DNA of 64,000 bases from Linanthus parryae (Eukaryota > Streptophyta > Magnoliopsida > Ericales > Polemoniaceae). Below the pieces are notes generated by a model. That model saw only the letters and a program-made list of their open reading frames with translations. It had not been told where the DNA came from and made no database searches. Within the stretch, counting starts at the first letter, position 1; each line of letters begins with the position of its first letter. Both the position numbers and the translations under genes were made by a program. Below are positions 46,825-60,334 of the stretch, piece by piece. Location of the stretch: contig JALGPY010000003.1 in the NCBI GenBank assembly GCA_023055425.1, positions 53,925,891 through 53,989,890 on the forward strand. Direction: 5' to 3'.

Positions 46825-48665
46825 AAGTTATTAGTTCAGAATTATAATTTAATTTTTGGCGTGCCATTTTTTTTCTGAGAATTTGTAGTTAGCAGCCATG
46901 TTAGTTTCATAAAATACGGTTTGGCTGGCTATAGGCAAATTACACAGTCGGGCTGGCTTCTTAAAGAAGTGTTTCAGTAGGCTATGTACTTGGTGCAGTG
47001 CAACGGGATTTCAGCTAACACCATTACATGAAACTAAAGCATTAATTGTCACTCTAATACACTTAGAAAAATTAACAAATTTTGGTTCTGGATGGACAAC
47101 AAATTTTGTATCTTTGTGAAGACAACTACAGCTTCATCTTGTCCAAATTGAAGCTCAAGCCCAACAACATATATATGAAGCTGTCTTCTCGGTCACTGCT
47201 GTCCAAAGCTCAATGGGGTTGTCTCTTTGTGTGATTCGAAAAGAGTTGGTTGGTTGGAATCAGTTAAAAAACAATATCATCCGATGATTCAAGTGAAATC
47301 CGGCCTGCCCGGCGAGCATCTAATGATATTTTGATGCTCTCAATGTTACTACAATGTCGCGAACAAACACAACCAAATAATTTCATCATATCCAGTCTTA
47401 GCTGAAGCTTTCAGTCTGTAAATTGCCGTACTATACTGGTGATTATAACAAAAGTCCGTTGATTATGTTTTCAGTTAGACAAAATGTTTTTATTTACATA
47501 CGCAGTGTATAAAAAAGGATTAGTTACCCAAAGAGGGTAACATCATCATTACTGTTGGGGCATTGTCGCAATCTGTGTCTAATGGTCGAGTTTAATGCCC
47601 AAACACCAATAGATGGTGCGTTGACTCAGTCATCACTGATACACTATGAGAGATACACTTTGAGTGTGACAAGTCACATACCCTAAGTTTAACATTAACG
47701 CATCAATTTAAGTACGGTTCGAGCAATGCGGGACTTTGTTATGAACGTAATTTAAAATAAGGTTAAAATCGATTGATTTAGATTCGATTTAAAAGGCCTA
47801 AAGAAGAAAATTATCCAGCAATGACGAGGAAACTACATACATGACTGCGAAAGAAAGGAATTATGGGAGGTGAAAAGGCTTGGAGCATCCCTATGGATAA
47901 AAGTTTTGACTGCAAGCCCTAATACACTAGAAAAATTAACAAATTTGGTTTCTTGAGGGGCAAGAGCACACCATAACCAGTTTTTGTATCTTTGTGAAGA
48001 CAACTACACCTTCATCTTGTCCAAATTGAAGCTCAAGCCCAACAACATATATATGAAGCTGTCTTCTCGGTAACTGCTGCCCAAAGCTTAATGGGAAGAG
48101 TTGGTTGGTTGGAATCGGTTAAAAACAATATCATGAGATGATTCAAGTGAAACTGGCCTGCGCAGGCAAGCATCTAGTGATATTTTGATGCTCACAAAGT
48201 TACTACAATATCACGAACAAACACAACTAAATAGTTTATTCATATCCAGTCTAAGTTGACATTTTCAGTCTGTAACTTGTCCTACCAAACTAGTGATTAT
48301 ACATAAAATTGATTTATTTTCAGATAGACACACATGTTTTATGCGGCGTATAAAAAGGATTAGTTACCCAAAGAGGGTAACACCAACATTACTGTTGAGG
48401 CACTGTCACAATCTGTCTAGAGGATTCGTGTGTTTAATGCCCAAACACCAATAGGTGGTGCGTTAACTCATTCGACAGTGATACACTACCAGAGATACAC
48501 TTTTTTGAGTGTGACAATTGACAAACCCTAAGTTTAACAACAGCGCATCAAATTTGTATTTGTTCTTTTCAGTTCAATAAATCTGGTATATGAGCCTCTT
48601 GGCTTACACAATACTAAATTATTTTTTTCAAGGGAGGGTTTCACTAGCTTGTATATTATTATTAA

Positions 48666-48701
<36 letters not shown>

Positions 48702-49459
48702 TATTATTATTATTATTATTATTATGATTATTATTATTATTATTATTATAATTCAACTTGACTCTTGCTGTTCCTTAGCGTTTCCTATCAATTTCTTAGA
48801 TCAACAAAACAAAAACAAATGCTAAAATTTAGTTTCTTTTATATTTTTCCAGAAGTGAACAAAGAATCCAATTTTGCTGTAGAGTAAATGATGTGGCGTT
48901 GCTCTAACCATACAGCACAGAACACATATTAAAGAAGAAGAATGAGCGGCAGACAAAATAAAGTTGATATCCTGGATATCCTGACATGTCATGTGATGCA
49001 TTGATTAGAATATCGTGTCAAACTTGCTCTTGGAGCAAACAATAATTACCCTCTCAATTGCCCACCAAAAGCTAATAGAAATCTAATTAGTTGTTCTTTT
49101 ATATCCTTTTTCAACATATTTATCTTGACGGGTTTCATATCTGGAAGCCAGGCAGCCTTCTTCTTGGTTTTCTTATTCTCATGAGAGTACCCCTGCAACA
49201 AAAGAGTCCTCTCTGGTCTCTAGCTTTGCTTGAGGCAAATTGTTTTTGAGTCGGAGCAATCATCCTGTTTCAACCCACGCCTGTTGATTTAGTAGAGAAT
49301 GTTAGGACGGCGGAGGCGCAATTAGCTCTTCTTGTATAGAATCTAGACTTGTTGCTTGTTCTGAAACCCTTCTAGGATCCCGGCTTCTTAGTACTTTATA
49401 ACAGAGTGGGGGATCCAGTGGAACTCTGGCACCAAACACACTCAAATATTGCTTTAGCC

Positions 49460-49588
49460 TCCCACATCGAGCAATTGACGACACTATGAAAAAACTCAAA
49501 TATTGCTTTTGCCTCCCACATCGAGCAATTGGCGACACTATGAAAAAGAGACGAGTACATAAATAAAAAGTATTGTGCACTGGACAAC
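49460..49588 (+). promoter_or_regulatory. U1 gene 5 promoter
   Basis: Same sequence as the gene 4 promoter, including the caattgacgac variant next to the distal element. Confidence 0.88.
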
Positions 49589-49739
49589 ATACTTACCTGG
49601 ACGGGGTCAATGGGTATCCAAGAAAACCCATGGCCTAGGGTGGTGAACTCCCTTGCACATAGGAGTGTTACCGGTCTAAGACGTGGAGTCTACGTCATAA
49701 TTTGTGGCTGAGGGGGCCTGCGTCCGCGCGGCCCCTACC
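49589..49739 (+). ncRNA. U1: U1 spliceosomal snRNA, gene 5
   Basis: Identical by eye to genes 2, 4 and 6. The whole unit shares with unit 4 the same microsatellite interruptions and the same missing acagta before the microsatellite, showing a recent shared origin. Confidence 0.93.
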
Positions 49740-51577
49740 AAGTTATTAGTTCAGAATTATAATTTAATTTTTGGCGTGCCATTTTTTTTCTGAGAATTTG
49801 TAGTTAGCAGCCATGTTAGTTTCATAAAATACGGTTTGGCTGGCTATAGGCAAATTACACAGTCGGGCTGGCTTCTTAAAGAAGTGTTTCAGTAGGCTAT
49901 GTACTTGGTGCAGTGCAACGGGATTTCAGCTAACACCATTACATGAAACTAAAGCATTAATTGTCACTCTAATACACTTAGAAAAATTAACAAATTTTGG
50001 TTCTGGATGGACAACAAATTTTGTATCTTTGTGAAGACAACTACAGCTTCATCTTGTCCAAATTGAAGCTCAAGCCCAACAACATATATATGAAGCTGTC
50101 TTCTCGGTCACTGCTGTCCAAAGCTCAATGGGGTTGTCTCTTTGTGTGATTCGAAAAGAGTTGGTTGGTTGGAATCAGTTAAAAAACAATATCATCCGAT
50201 GATTCAAGTGAAATCCGGCCTGCCCGGCGAGCATCTAATGATATTTTGATGCTCTCAATGTTACTACAATGTCGCGAACAAACACAACCAAATAATTTCA
50301 TCATATCCAGTCTTAGCTGAAGCTTTCAGTCTGTAAATTGCCGTACTATACTGGTGATTATAACAAAAGTCCGTTGATTATGTTTTCAGTTAGACAAAAT
50401 GTTTTTATTTACATACGCAGTGTATAAAAAAGGATTAGTTACCCAAAGAGGGTAACATCATCATTACTGTTGGGGCATTGTCGCAATCTGTGTCTAATGG
50501 TCGAGTTTAATGCCCAAACACCAATAGATGGTGCGTTGACTCAGTCATCACTGATACACTATGAGAGATACACTTTGAGTTTGACAAGTCACATACCCTA
50601 AGTTTAACATTAACGCATCAATTAAGTACGGTTCGAGCAATGCGGGACTTTGTTATGAACGTAATTTAAAATAATGTTATAATCGATTGATTTAGATTCG
50701 ATTTAAAAGGCCTAAAGAAGAAAATTATCCAGCAATGACGAGGAAACTACATACATGACTGCGAAAGAAAGGAATTATGGGAGGTGAAAAGGCTTGGAGC
50801 ATCCCTATGGATAAAAGTTTTGACTGCAAGCCCTAATACACTAGAAAAATTAACAAATTTGGTTTCTTGAGGGGCAAAAATTGAGCACACCATAACCAGT
50901 TTTTGTATCTTTGTGAAGACAACTACACCTTCATCTTGTCCAAATTGAAGCTCAAGCCCAACAACATATATATGAAGCTGTCTTCTCGGTAACTGCTGCC
51001 CAAAGCTTAATGGGAAGAGTTGGTTGGTTGGAATCGGTTAAAAACAATATCATGAGATGATTCAAGTGAAACTGGCCTGCGCAGGCAAGCATCTAGTGAT
51101 ATTTTGATGCTCACAAAGTTACTACAATATCACGAACAAACAAAACTAAATAGTTTATTCATATCCAGTATAAGTTGACATTTTCAGTCTGTAACTTATC
51201 CTACCAAACTAGTGATTATACATAAAATTGATTTATTTTCAGATAGACACACATGTTTTATGCGGCGTATAAAAAGGATTAGTTACCCAAAGAGGGTAAC
51301 ACCAACATTACTGTTGGGGCACTGTCACAATCTGTCTAGAGGATTCGTGTGTTTAATGCCCAAACACCAATAGGTGGTGCGTTAACTTATTCGACAGTGA
51401 TACACTACCAGAGATACACTTTTTTGAGTGTGACAATTGACAAACCCTAAGTTTAACAACAGCGCATCAAATTTGTATTTGTTCTTTTCAGTTCAATAAA
51501 TCTGGTATATGAGCCTCTTGGCTTACACAATACTAAATTATTTTTTTCAAGGGAGGGTTTCACTACAGTAGCTTGTA

Positions 51578-51700
<123 letters not shown>

Positions 51701-52413
51701 TTTTATTCAACTTGACTCTTGCTGTTCCTTAGCGTTTCCTATCAATTTCTTAGATCAACAAAACAAAAACAAATGCTAAAATTTAGTTTCTTTTATATTT
51801 TTCCAGAAGTCAACAAAGAATCCAATTTTGCTGTAGAGTAAATGATGTGGCGTTGCTCTAACCATACAGCACAGAACACATATTAAAGAAGAAGAATGAG
51901 CGGCAGACAAAATAAAGTTGATATCCTGTATATCCTGACATGTCATGTGATGCATTGATTAGAATATCGTGTCAAACTTGCTCTTGGAGCAAACAATAAT
52001 TACCCTCTCAATTGGCCACCAAAAGCTAATAGAAATCTAATTAGTTGTTCTTTTATATCCTTTTTCAACATATTTATCTTGACGGGTTTCATATCTGGAA
52101 GCCAGGCAGCCTTCTTCTTGGTTTTCTTATTCTCATGAGAGTACCCCTGCAACAAAAGAGTCCTCTCTGGTCTCTAGCTTTGCTTGAGGCAAATTGTTTT
52201 TGAGTCGGAGCAATCATCCTGTTTCAACCCACGCCCGTTGATTTAGTAGAGAATGTTAGGACGGCGGAGGCGCAATTAGCTCTTCTTGTATTGAATCTAG
52301 ACTTGTTGCTTGTTCTGAAACCCTTCTAGGATCCCAGCTTCTTAGTACTTTATAACAGAGTGGGGGATCCAGTGGAACTCTGGCACCAAACACACTCAAA
52401 TATTGCTTTAGCC

Positions 52414-52542
52414 TCCCACATCGAGCAATTGGCGACACTATGAAAAAACTCAAATATTGCTTTTGCCTCCCACATCGAGCAATTGGCGACACTATGAAAA
52501 AGAGACGAGTACATAAATAAAAAGTATTGTGCACTGGACAAC
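52414..52542 (+). promoter_or_regulatory. U1 gene 6 promoter
   Basis: Both upstream elements (52,414 and 52,468) are perfect tcccacatcga. TATA-like box intact. It is the best-preserved promoter of the array. Confidence 0.88.
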
Positions 52543-52693
52543 ATACTTACCTGGACGGGGTCAATGGGTATCCAAGAAAACCCATGGCCTAGGGTGGTGA
52601 ACTCCCTTGCACATAGGAGTGTTACCGGTCTAAGACGTGGAGTCTACGTCATAATTTGTGGCTGAGGGGGCCTGCGTCCGCGCGGCCCCTACC
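52543..52693 (+). ncRNA. U1: U1 spliceosomal snRNA, gene 6
   Basis: Left-class U1 identical by eye to gene 2. A Helitron is inserted only 28 bp downstream of its 3' end. The nearby processing signal region (agttattagttcagaa) is retained, but everything beyond is replaced by transposon sequence. Confidence 0.93.
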
Positions 52694-52721
52694 AAGTTAT
52701 TAGTTCAGAATTATAATTTAA

Positions 52722-54564
52722 CTAGTCGTTATCTTGCGCTATGCGCGGCCAAGTATGACATTGAAATACTAAATAACGTGAAAGAAGTTAAAAATCACGC
52801 GAGTGTTATAACCAGTGTTACATATGCAACTCTAGCAGACATTTAACTCGAATTTCAAAATCAGTGTTCCAAAACTACTCAACCATTGTAGGCTTGTAGC
52901 GTCTACATCCATAAGTGAAGACGCCCGTGGTTCATGAGTAATATAACATTTGAAGAAATATTGCTCTTTGTCTGTGAGTAACAATTTGTCTTCCAGCTTA
53001 TTCCGTCTTCAATAATTTTCCGAATGAATACCCACCAATAGTTGGACACTGTCAGAAAGTTTTCTTTTCCCCCTTAAGTTACGGCAAGTTCTTTAGGAAT
53101 GCCGAGTGTGTACTCAGTTCAATCTGAGACAAATTGGTCATTCAATGTAGTAGACACTATCTTTTATCTTCAATAGTCAGAGAAAAGCTGTAAGTTTCAC
53201 CATGTGCAAAAAAATATTGTAAGAAAAAGTTGGTAAGCTAAAGAAAAGTCATTGAAATAATTTATCGCCTAAGGAGGACTATCGATGTCTTTATCTGGGC
53301 ACTCTCCTTATTGCACTGACTCGCCAAGCAAACACGTGGTAGGGTGGCTGAAATTCTAAATTGTTCCGGGAGAGAAAAGTTTCATGTTTACTGAGACATC
53401 GAATTAGAATATACTAAATAAAATTGCTCCATCGCTATGAAGTTTTGAAGAGAAGAAAAACACATTTACAACTTACTGCATGGTACAATTTATGGAATGA
53501 ACTTCAATATGTATACTTACTATTCAGAATCAACCCATGCATTTATGAAGTCTAATAAGTTATGGTTCATATGCGAGTACAAAGCTCAGTATAACCTTCC
53601 TCCAGGCCCAAAAAATATTACAGTCCTTTTCAAGTTAATACATGCAGTTGGCCAATCGCGATCGAAAGAAATACAAATTATTCTGTTATTTGTAGAACTT
53701 TGGTCACCAAAAGGCTTCGGAATCAGCTGGTTTAATACATCTTTTCCGATTATCAGGCCAGTTATTGATCTTTTCAAGTGTCTACTATAGATAAACCTCA
53801 TGACATTTACCCCTAAGCATAGAGTCCGCATTTCTTTTGTGATTATCAAGCCAGTTATTGAGTTATTCAAGTGTCCATTATAGATAAACCTCATGACATT
53901 TACCCCTTAACATAGAGTCCGCATTTCATAAACCTAATGAGGGCTAATATAATAGTACCTTCGCATTAGGCAATTTAACAAATAGGCTCAAAGCAACGTT
54001 ATTGCAAATTTTGATGAGAAAACTAAGAAACAGGAGTTGAAGTACACATATGGTGAGGAACATGGAGGTCAGTACCTATGCAACTTGGTTATTGACCAGT
54101 GGATATCCCTGCAGCTGCAAGGAGAGGAAGGCGACATCTTCATCTTTTCAACCCATCAGAAAACTCTTATGGGAAAGATCTGACTTCACATATGAAAGGG
54201 TCATCTCATGTGGATACATTGGACCACATTGTTTGAATACGTTGAATCATACTTAATGATAAATTGGAAGGTCAAATCTGTTAAAATGTTCCTTGAGAGT
54301 GCATAGGAAGATTAAGGTTTGTGTGGAAAGTTCATTCATCAATGTATTGGGAAGTTAACAGTTGGAATCAAAAGTTTAATGAAGGGTCTACAAATAGGAT
54401 GATTACATGGAAAAAAATTCAACTTGTCAAGATATGATTGGTGTATATTTGCCACATATATGCCACATGGATAAGTAACATAACACATGTCATTCAAGTG
54501 ATGCTCCCCATATCACACGTGGCGCAAGAAGAGGCTCATTCCTTAGCTTTTATATATATAAATA
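52722..54564 (-). mobile_element. Non-autonomous Helitron, 1.84 kb
   Basis: Compared with other units, 1,843 bp are inserted without target duplication, between A and T as read on the - strand. The 3' terminus on that strand is a short GC hairpin (gcgcatagcgc) followed about 10 bases later by ctag, the Helitron 3' signature. The 5' terminus is tatttatatatataaaag, a variant of the TC start. No Rep/helicase is encoded. Inside are frames of 97 (53,497-53,790, +) and 68 codons (54,050-54,256, +) that I cannot identify and that may be captured fragments or chance. Confidence 0.8.
53741..53929. repeat. ~93-bp tandem duplication inside the Helitron
   Basis: gattatcaggccagttattg ... agagtccgcatttc is followed directly by a second, slightly diverged copy beginning gattatcaagccagttattg. 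Confidence 0.85.
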
Positions 54565-56419
54565 TTTTTGGCGTGCCATTTTTTTCTGAGAATTTGTAGT
54601 TAGCAGCCATGTTAGTTTCATAAAATACGGTTTGGCTGGCTATAGGCAAATTACACAGTCGGGCTGGCTTCTTAAAGAAGTGTTTCAGTAGGCTATGTAC
54701 TTGGTGCAGTGCAACGGGATTTCAGCTAACACCATTACATGAAACTAAAGCATTAATTGTCACTCTAATACACTTAGAAAAATTAACAAATTTTGGTTCT
54801 GGATGGACAACAAATTTTGTATCTTTGTGAAGACAACTACAGCTTCATCTTGTCCAAATTGAAGCTCAAGCCCAACAACATATATATGAAGCTGTCTTCT
54901 CGGTCACTGCTGTCCAAAGCTCAATGGGGTTGTCTCTTTGTGTGATTCGAAAAGAGTTGGTTGGTTGGAATCAGTTAAAAAACAATATCATCCGATGATT
55001 CAAGTGAAATCCGGCCTGCCCGGCGAGCATCTAATGATATTTTGATGCTCTCAATGTTACTACAATGTCGCGAACAAACACAACCAAATAATTTCATCAT
55101 ATCCAGTCTTAGCTGAAGCTTTCAGTCTGTAAATTGCCGTACTATACTGGTGATTATAACAAAAGTCCGTGATTGAAGTTGATTACGTTTTCAGTTAGAC
55201 AAAATGTTTTTATTTACATACGCAGTGTATAAAAAAGGATTAGTTACCCAAAGAGGGTACCAGCATCATTACTGTTGAGGCATTGTCGCAATCTGTGTCT
55301 AATGGTCGAGTTTAATGCCCAAACACCAATAGATGGTGCACTCAGTCATCACTGATACACTATGAGAGATACACTTTGAGTGTGACAAGTCACATACCCT
55401 AAGTTTAACATTAACGCATCAATTAAGTACGGTTCGAGCAATGCGGGACTTTGTTATGAACGTAATTTAAAATAAGGATATAATCGATTGATTTAGATTC
55501 GATTTAAAAGGCCTAAAGAAGAAAATTATCCAGCAATGACGAGGAAACTACATACATGACTGCGAAAGAAAGGAATTATGGGAGGTGAAAAGGCTTGGAG
55601 CATCCCTATGGATAAAAGTTTTGACTGCAAGCCCTAATACACTAGAAAAATTAACAAATTTGGTTTCTTGAGGGGCAAAAATTGAGCACACCATAACCAG
55701 TTTTTGTATCTTTGTGAAGACAACTACACCTTCATCTTGTCCAAATTGAAGCTCAAGCCCAACAACATATATATGAAGCTGTCTTCTCGGTAACTGCTGC
55801 CCAAAGCTTAATGGGAAGAGTTGGTTGGTTGGAATCGGTTAAAAACAATATCATGAGATGATTCAAGTGAAACTGGCCTGCGCAGGCAAGCATCTAGTGA
55901 TATTTTGATGCTCACAAAGTTACTACAATATCACGAACAAACACAACTAAATAGTTTATTCATATCCAGTCTAACTTGACATTTTCAGTCTGTAACTTGT
56001 CCTACCAAACTAGTGATTATACATAAAATTGATTTATTTTCAGATAGACACACATGTTTTATGCGGCGTATAAAAAGGATTAGTTACCCAAAGAGGGTAA
56101 CACCAACATTACTGTTGGGGCACTGTCACAATCTGTCTAGAGGATTCGTGTGTTTAATGCCCAAACACCAATAGGTGGTGCGTTAACTTATTCGACAGTG
56201 ATACACTACCAGAGATACACTTTTTTGAGTGTGACAATTGACAAACCCTAAGTTTAACAACAGCGCATCAAATTTGTATTTGTTCTTTTCAGTTCAATAA
56301 ATCTGGTATATGAGCCTCTTGGCTTACACAATACTAAATTATTTTTTTCAAGGGAGGGTTTCACTACAGTAGCTTGTATATTATTATTAATATTAGTATT
56401 ATTATTATTATTATTATTA

Positions 56420-56456
<37 letters not shown>

Positions 56457-57181
56457 CATCATCATCATTTTTATTCAACTTGACTCTTGCTGTTCCTTAG
56501 CGTTTCCTATCAATTTCTTAGATCAACAAAACAAAAACAAATGCTAAAATTTAGTTTCTTTTATATTTTTCCAGAAGTGAACAAAGAATCCAATTTTGCT
56601 GTAGAGTAAATGATGTGGCGTTGCTCTAACCATACAGCACAGAACACATATTAAAGAAGAAGAATGAGCGGCAGACAAAATAAAGTTGATATCCTGGATA
56701 TCCTGACATGTCATGTGATGCATTGATTAGAATATCGTGTCAAACTTGCTCTTGGAGCAAACAATAATTACCCTCTCAATTGGCCACCAAAAGCTAATAG
56801 AAATCTAATTAGTTGTTCTTTTATATCCTTTTTCAACATATTTATCTTGACGGGTTTCATATCTGGAAGCCAGGCAGCCTTCTTCTTGGTTTTCTTATTC
56901 TCATGAGAGTACCCCTGCAACAAAAGAGTCCTCTCTGGTCTCTAGCTTTGCTTGAGGCAAATTGTTTTTGAGTCGGAGCAATCATCCTGTTTCAACCCAC
57001 GCCTGTTGATTTAGTAGAGAATGTTAGGACGGCGGAGGCGCAATTAGCTCTTCTTGTATAGAATCTAGACTTGTTGCTTGTTCTGAAACCCTTCTAGGAT
57101 CCCAGCTTCTTAGTACTTTATAACAGAGTGGGGGATCCAGTGGAGCTCTGGCACCAAACAGACTCAAATATTGCTTTAGCC

Positions 57182-57310
57182 TCCCACATCGAGCAATTGG
57201 CGACACTATGAAAAAACTCAAATATTGCTTTTGCCTCCCACATCGAGCAATTGGCGACACTATGAAAAAGAGACGAGTACATAAATAAAAAGTATTGTGC
57301 ACTGGACAAC
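57182..57310 (+). promoter_or_regulatory. U1 gene 7 promoter
   Basis: Duplicated upstream element at 57,182 and 57,236, both tcccacatcga, with TATA-like box. It is the last unit of the array with two elements. Confidence 0.88.
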
Positions 57311-57461
57311 ATACTTACCTGGACGGGGTCAATGGGTATCCAAGAAAACTCATGGCCTAGGGTTGTGGACTCCATTGCACATAGGAGTGGTACTGGTCTA
57401 AGACGTTGAGTCTACGTCATAATTTGTGGATGAGGGGGCCTGCGTCCGCGCGGCCCCTACC
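57311..57461 (+). ncRNA. U1: U1 spliceosomal snRNA, gene 7
   Basis: First member of the right class. The loop of stem II reads attgcacata, carrying the canonical attgcac that U1A/B'' proteins recognise. The stem around it has gttgtggactcc / ggagtggtactgg, with coordinated changes on both arms. A private C-to-T (aactcatgg for aacccatgg) puts a G-T wobble in stem I. Confidence 0.92.
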
Positions 57462-57540
57462 AAGTTATTAGTTCAGAATTATAATTTAATTTTTGGCGTG
57501 CCTTTTTTCTGAGAATTTGTAGTTAGCAGCCATGTTAGTT

Positions 57541-57602
57541 TCATAAAATACGGTTTGGGTGGCTATAGACATAAAATTCGGTTTGGGTGGCTATAGACAA
57601 TT
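57541..57602. repeat. ~29-bp tandem duplication downstream of U1 gene 7
   Basis: ataaaatacggtttgggtgg and ctatagac are repeated directly with one change (attcgg). The same duplication follows gene 8 (60,417-60,478), while gene 9 and the left units have a single copy. Confidence 0.85.
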
Positions 57603-59213
57603 TACACAGTCGGGCTGGCTTCTTAAAGAAGGGTTTCAGTAGCCTATGTACTTGGTGTAGTGCAACGGGATTCTAGCTAACACCATTACATGAAACTAAA
57701 GCATTAATTTTCGCTCTAATACACTTAGAAAAATTAACAAATTTGGTTTCTGGATGGGCAACAAATTTTGTATCTTTGTGAAAACAACTACAGCTTCATC
57801 TTGTCCAAATTGAAGCTCAAGCCCAACAACATATATATGAAGCTGTCTTCTCCGTCACTGCTCTCCAAAGCTCAATGGGGTTGTCTCTTTGTGTGATTCA
57901 AAAATAGTTGGTTGGTTGGAATCGGTTAAAAAACAATATCATCCGATGATTCAAGTGAAATCTGGCCTGCCCGGCGAGCATCTAATGATATTTTGATGCT
58001 CTCAATGTTACTACAATGTCACGAACAAACACAACCAAATAATTTCATCATATCCAGTCTTAGTTAAGGCTTTCAGTCTGCAAATTGCCGTACTATACTG
58101 GTGATTATAACAAAAGTCCGTCTTTAAAGTTGATTTTGTTTTCAGTTAGACAAATGTTTTTATTTACATACGCAGTGTATAAAAAAGGATTAATTACCCA
58201 AAGAGGGTAACGGCAACATTGTCGTGATCTGTGTAAAGTCGAGTTTAATGCCCAAACACCAATAGATGGTGCATTGACTCAGTCATCACTAATAAACTAT
58301 GAGAGATACACTTTGAGTGTGACAAGTCACATACCCGAAGTTTAACATTAACGCATCAAATGAGTACGGTTCGAGCAATGCGGGACGTTGTTATGAACGT
58401 AATTTAAAATAAGGATATAATCGATTGATTTAGATTCGGTTTAAAAGACCTAAAAAAGAAAATTATCTAGCAATGACGAGGAAACTACATACATGACTGG
58501 GAAAGAAAGGATTTATGGGAGGTGAAAAGGCTTGAAGCTTCCCTATGGAGAAAAATTGACTGCAAGCCCTTATACACTAGAAAAATTAACAAATTTGGTT
58601 TCTTGAGGGGCAAAAATTGAGCACGCCATAACCAACTTTGGTATCTGTGTGAAGACAACTACACCTTCATCTTGTCCAAATTGAAGCTCAAGCCCAACAA
58701 CATATATATATGAAGCTGTCTTCTCGGTAACTGCTGCCCAAAGCTTAATGGGAAGAGTTGTTGGGTTGGTTGGAATCGGTTAAAAAACAATATCATCAGA
58801 TCATTCAAGTGAAACTGGCCTGCGCGGGCAAGCATCTAGTGATATTTTGATGCTCACAAGGTTACTACAATATAACGAAGAAACACAACTAAATAGTTTA
58901 ATCATATCGAGTCTAAGTTGACGTGTGATTATACAAAAAAAATATTTATTTTCAGATAGACACAAATGTTCTATGCGGTGTATAAAAAGGATTAGTTACC
59001 CAAAGAGTGTAACACCAACATTACTGTTGGGGCATTGTCACAATCTATCTAGAGGATTCGTGTGTTTAATGCCCAAACACCAATAGGTGGTGCGTTAACT
59101 TATTCAACAGTGATACACTACCAGAGATACACTTTTTTGAGTGTGTCAATTTACAAACCCTAAGTTTAGCAAAAACGCATCAAATTTGTATTTGTTCTTT
59201 TCAGTTCAACATA

Positions 59214-59460
59214 TTGTTTTGTTGATCTAAGAAATTGATAGGAAACGCTATATGAGCCTCTTGGTTTGCACAATACTAAATTATTTTTTTCAAGGGAGGG
59301 TTTCACTACAGTAGCTTGTATACTATTATTAATATTAATATTATTATTAGTATTAGTATTATATTATTATTATCATCATCATCATCATCATCATTTTTAT
59401 TCAACTCGACTCTTGCTGTTCCTTAGCGTTTCCTATCAATTTCTTAGATCAACAAAACAA
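59214..59460. repeat. Perfect 36-bp inverted repeat flanking the microsatellite, unit 8
   Basis: 59,214-59,249 is the exact reverse complement of 59,425-59,460 (core tttcctatcaatttcttag). The right arm is present in all units, the left arm only in units 8 and 9, where it replaces ataaatctgg. It could form a stem with a ~175-nt loop holding the trinucleotide run. Confidence 0.92.
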
Positions 59461-60108
59461 AAACAAATGCTACAATTTAGTTCCTTTTATATTTTTCTAG
59501 AAGTGAACAATTCAATTTTGCTATAGAGTAAATGATGTGGCATTGCTCTAACCATACCGCACAGAACACATATTAAAGAAAAAAAATGAGCGGCAGACAA
59601 AAAAATAGATTTCCTGTATATCATGACATGTCAAGTGCTGTATTGATTAGAATACCATGTCAAACTTGCTCTTGGAGCAAACAATAATTACCCTCTCAAT
59701 TGGCCACCAAAAGCTAATATAAAGCTAATTAGTTGTTCTTTTATATCCTTTTTCAACATCTTTATCTTGACGGGTTTCATATCTGGAAGCCAGGCAGCAG
59801 CCTTTCTTGGTCTTCTTATTCTCATGAGAGTACCCCTGCCACAAAAGAGTCCTCCCTCGTCTCTAGCTTTCCTTGAGGCAAATAGTTTTTGAGTCGGAGC
59901 ATTCGTCCTGTTTCTACCTACGCTTGTTGATTACTTAGTAGAGAATGTTAGGACGGCGGACGCGAAATCAGATCTTCTTATATAGAATCTAGGCTTGTTG
60001 CTTGTTCTGAAACTCACCTAGGATCCCGGCTTCTTAGTAATTTATAATAGAGTGGGGGATTCAGGGGGATAAGATCTGGACCAAACACACTCAATTATTG
60101 CTTTTGCC

Positions 60109-60183
60109 TCCCACATCGAGCAATTGGCGACACTATGAAAAAGAGACGAGTACATAAATAAAAAGTATTGTGCACTGGACAAC
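60109..60183 (+). promoter_or_regulatory. U1 gene 8 promoter, single upstream element
   Basis: Only the proximal tcccacatcga (60,109) is present. The 54-bp segment carrying the second copy is missing. TATA-like box and start spacing are unchanged. Confidence 0.87.
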
Positions 60184-60334
60184 ATACTTACCTGGACGGG
60201 GTCAATGGGTATCCAAGAAAACCCATGGCCTAGGGTTGTGGACTCCATTGCACATAGGAGTGGTACTGGTCTAAGACGTTGAGTCTACGTCATAATTTGT
60301 GGATGAGGGGGCCTGCGTCCGCGCGGCCCCTACC
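60184..60334 (+). ncRNA. U1: U1 spliceosomal snRNA, gene 8
   Basis: Right-class U1 with attgcacata loop and an intact stem I (aacccatgg). Terminal stem perfect. Of the three right-class genes it has the fewest private changes. Confidence 0.92.

Noticed and set aside
52722..54564. Insertion read as a TIR DNA transposon
   Set aside because: No terminal inverted repeats and no target duplication. The A/T insertion point and hairpin-ctag end fit a Helitron.
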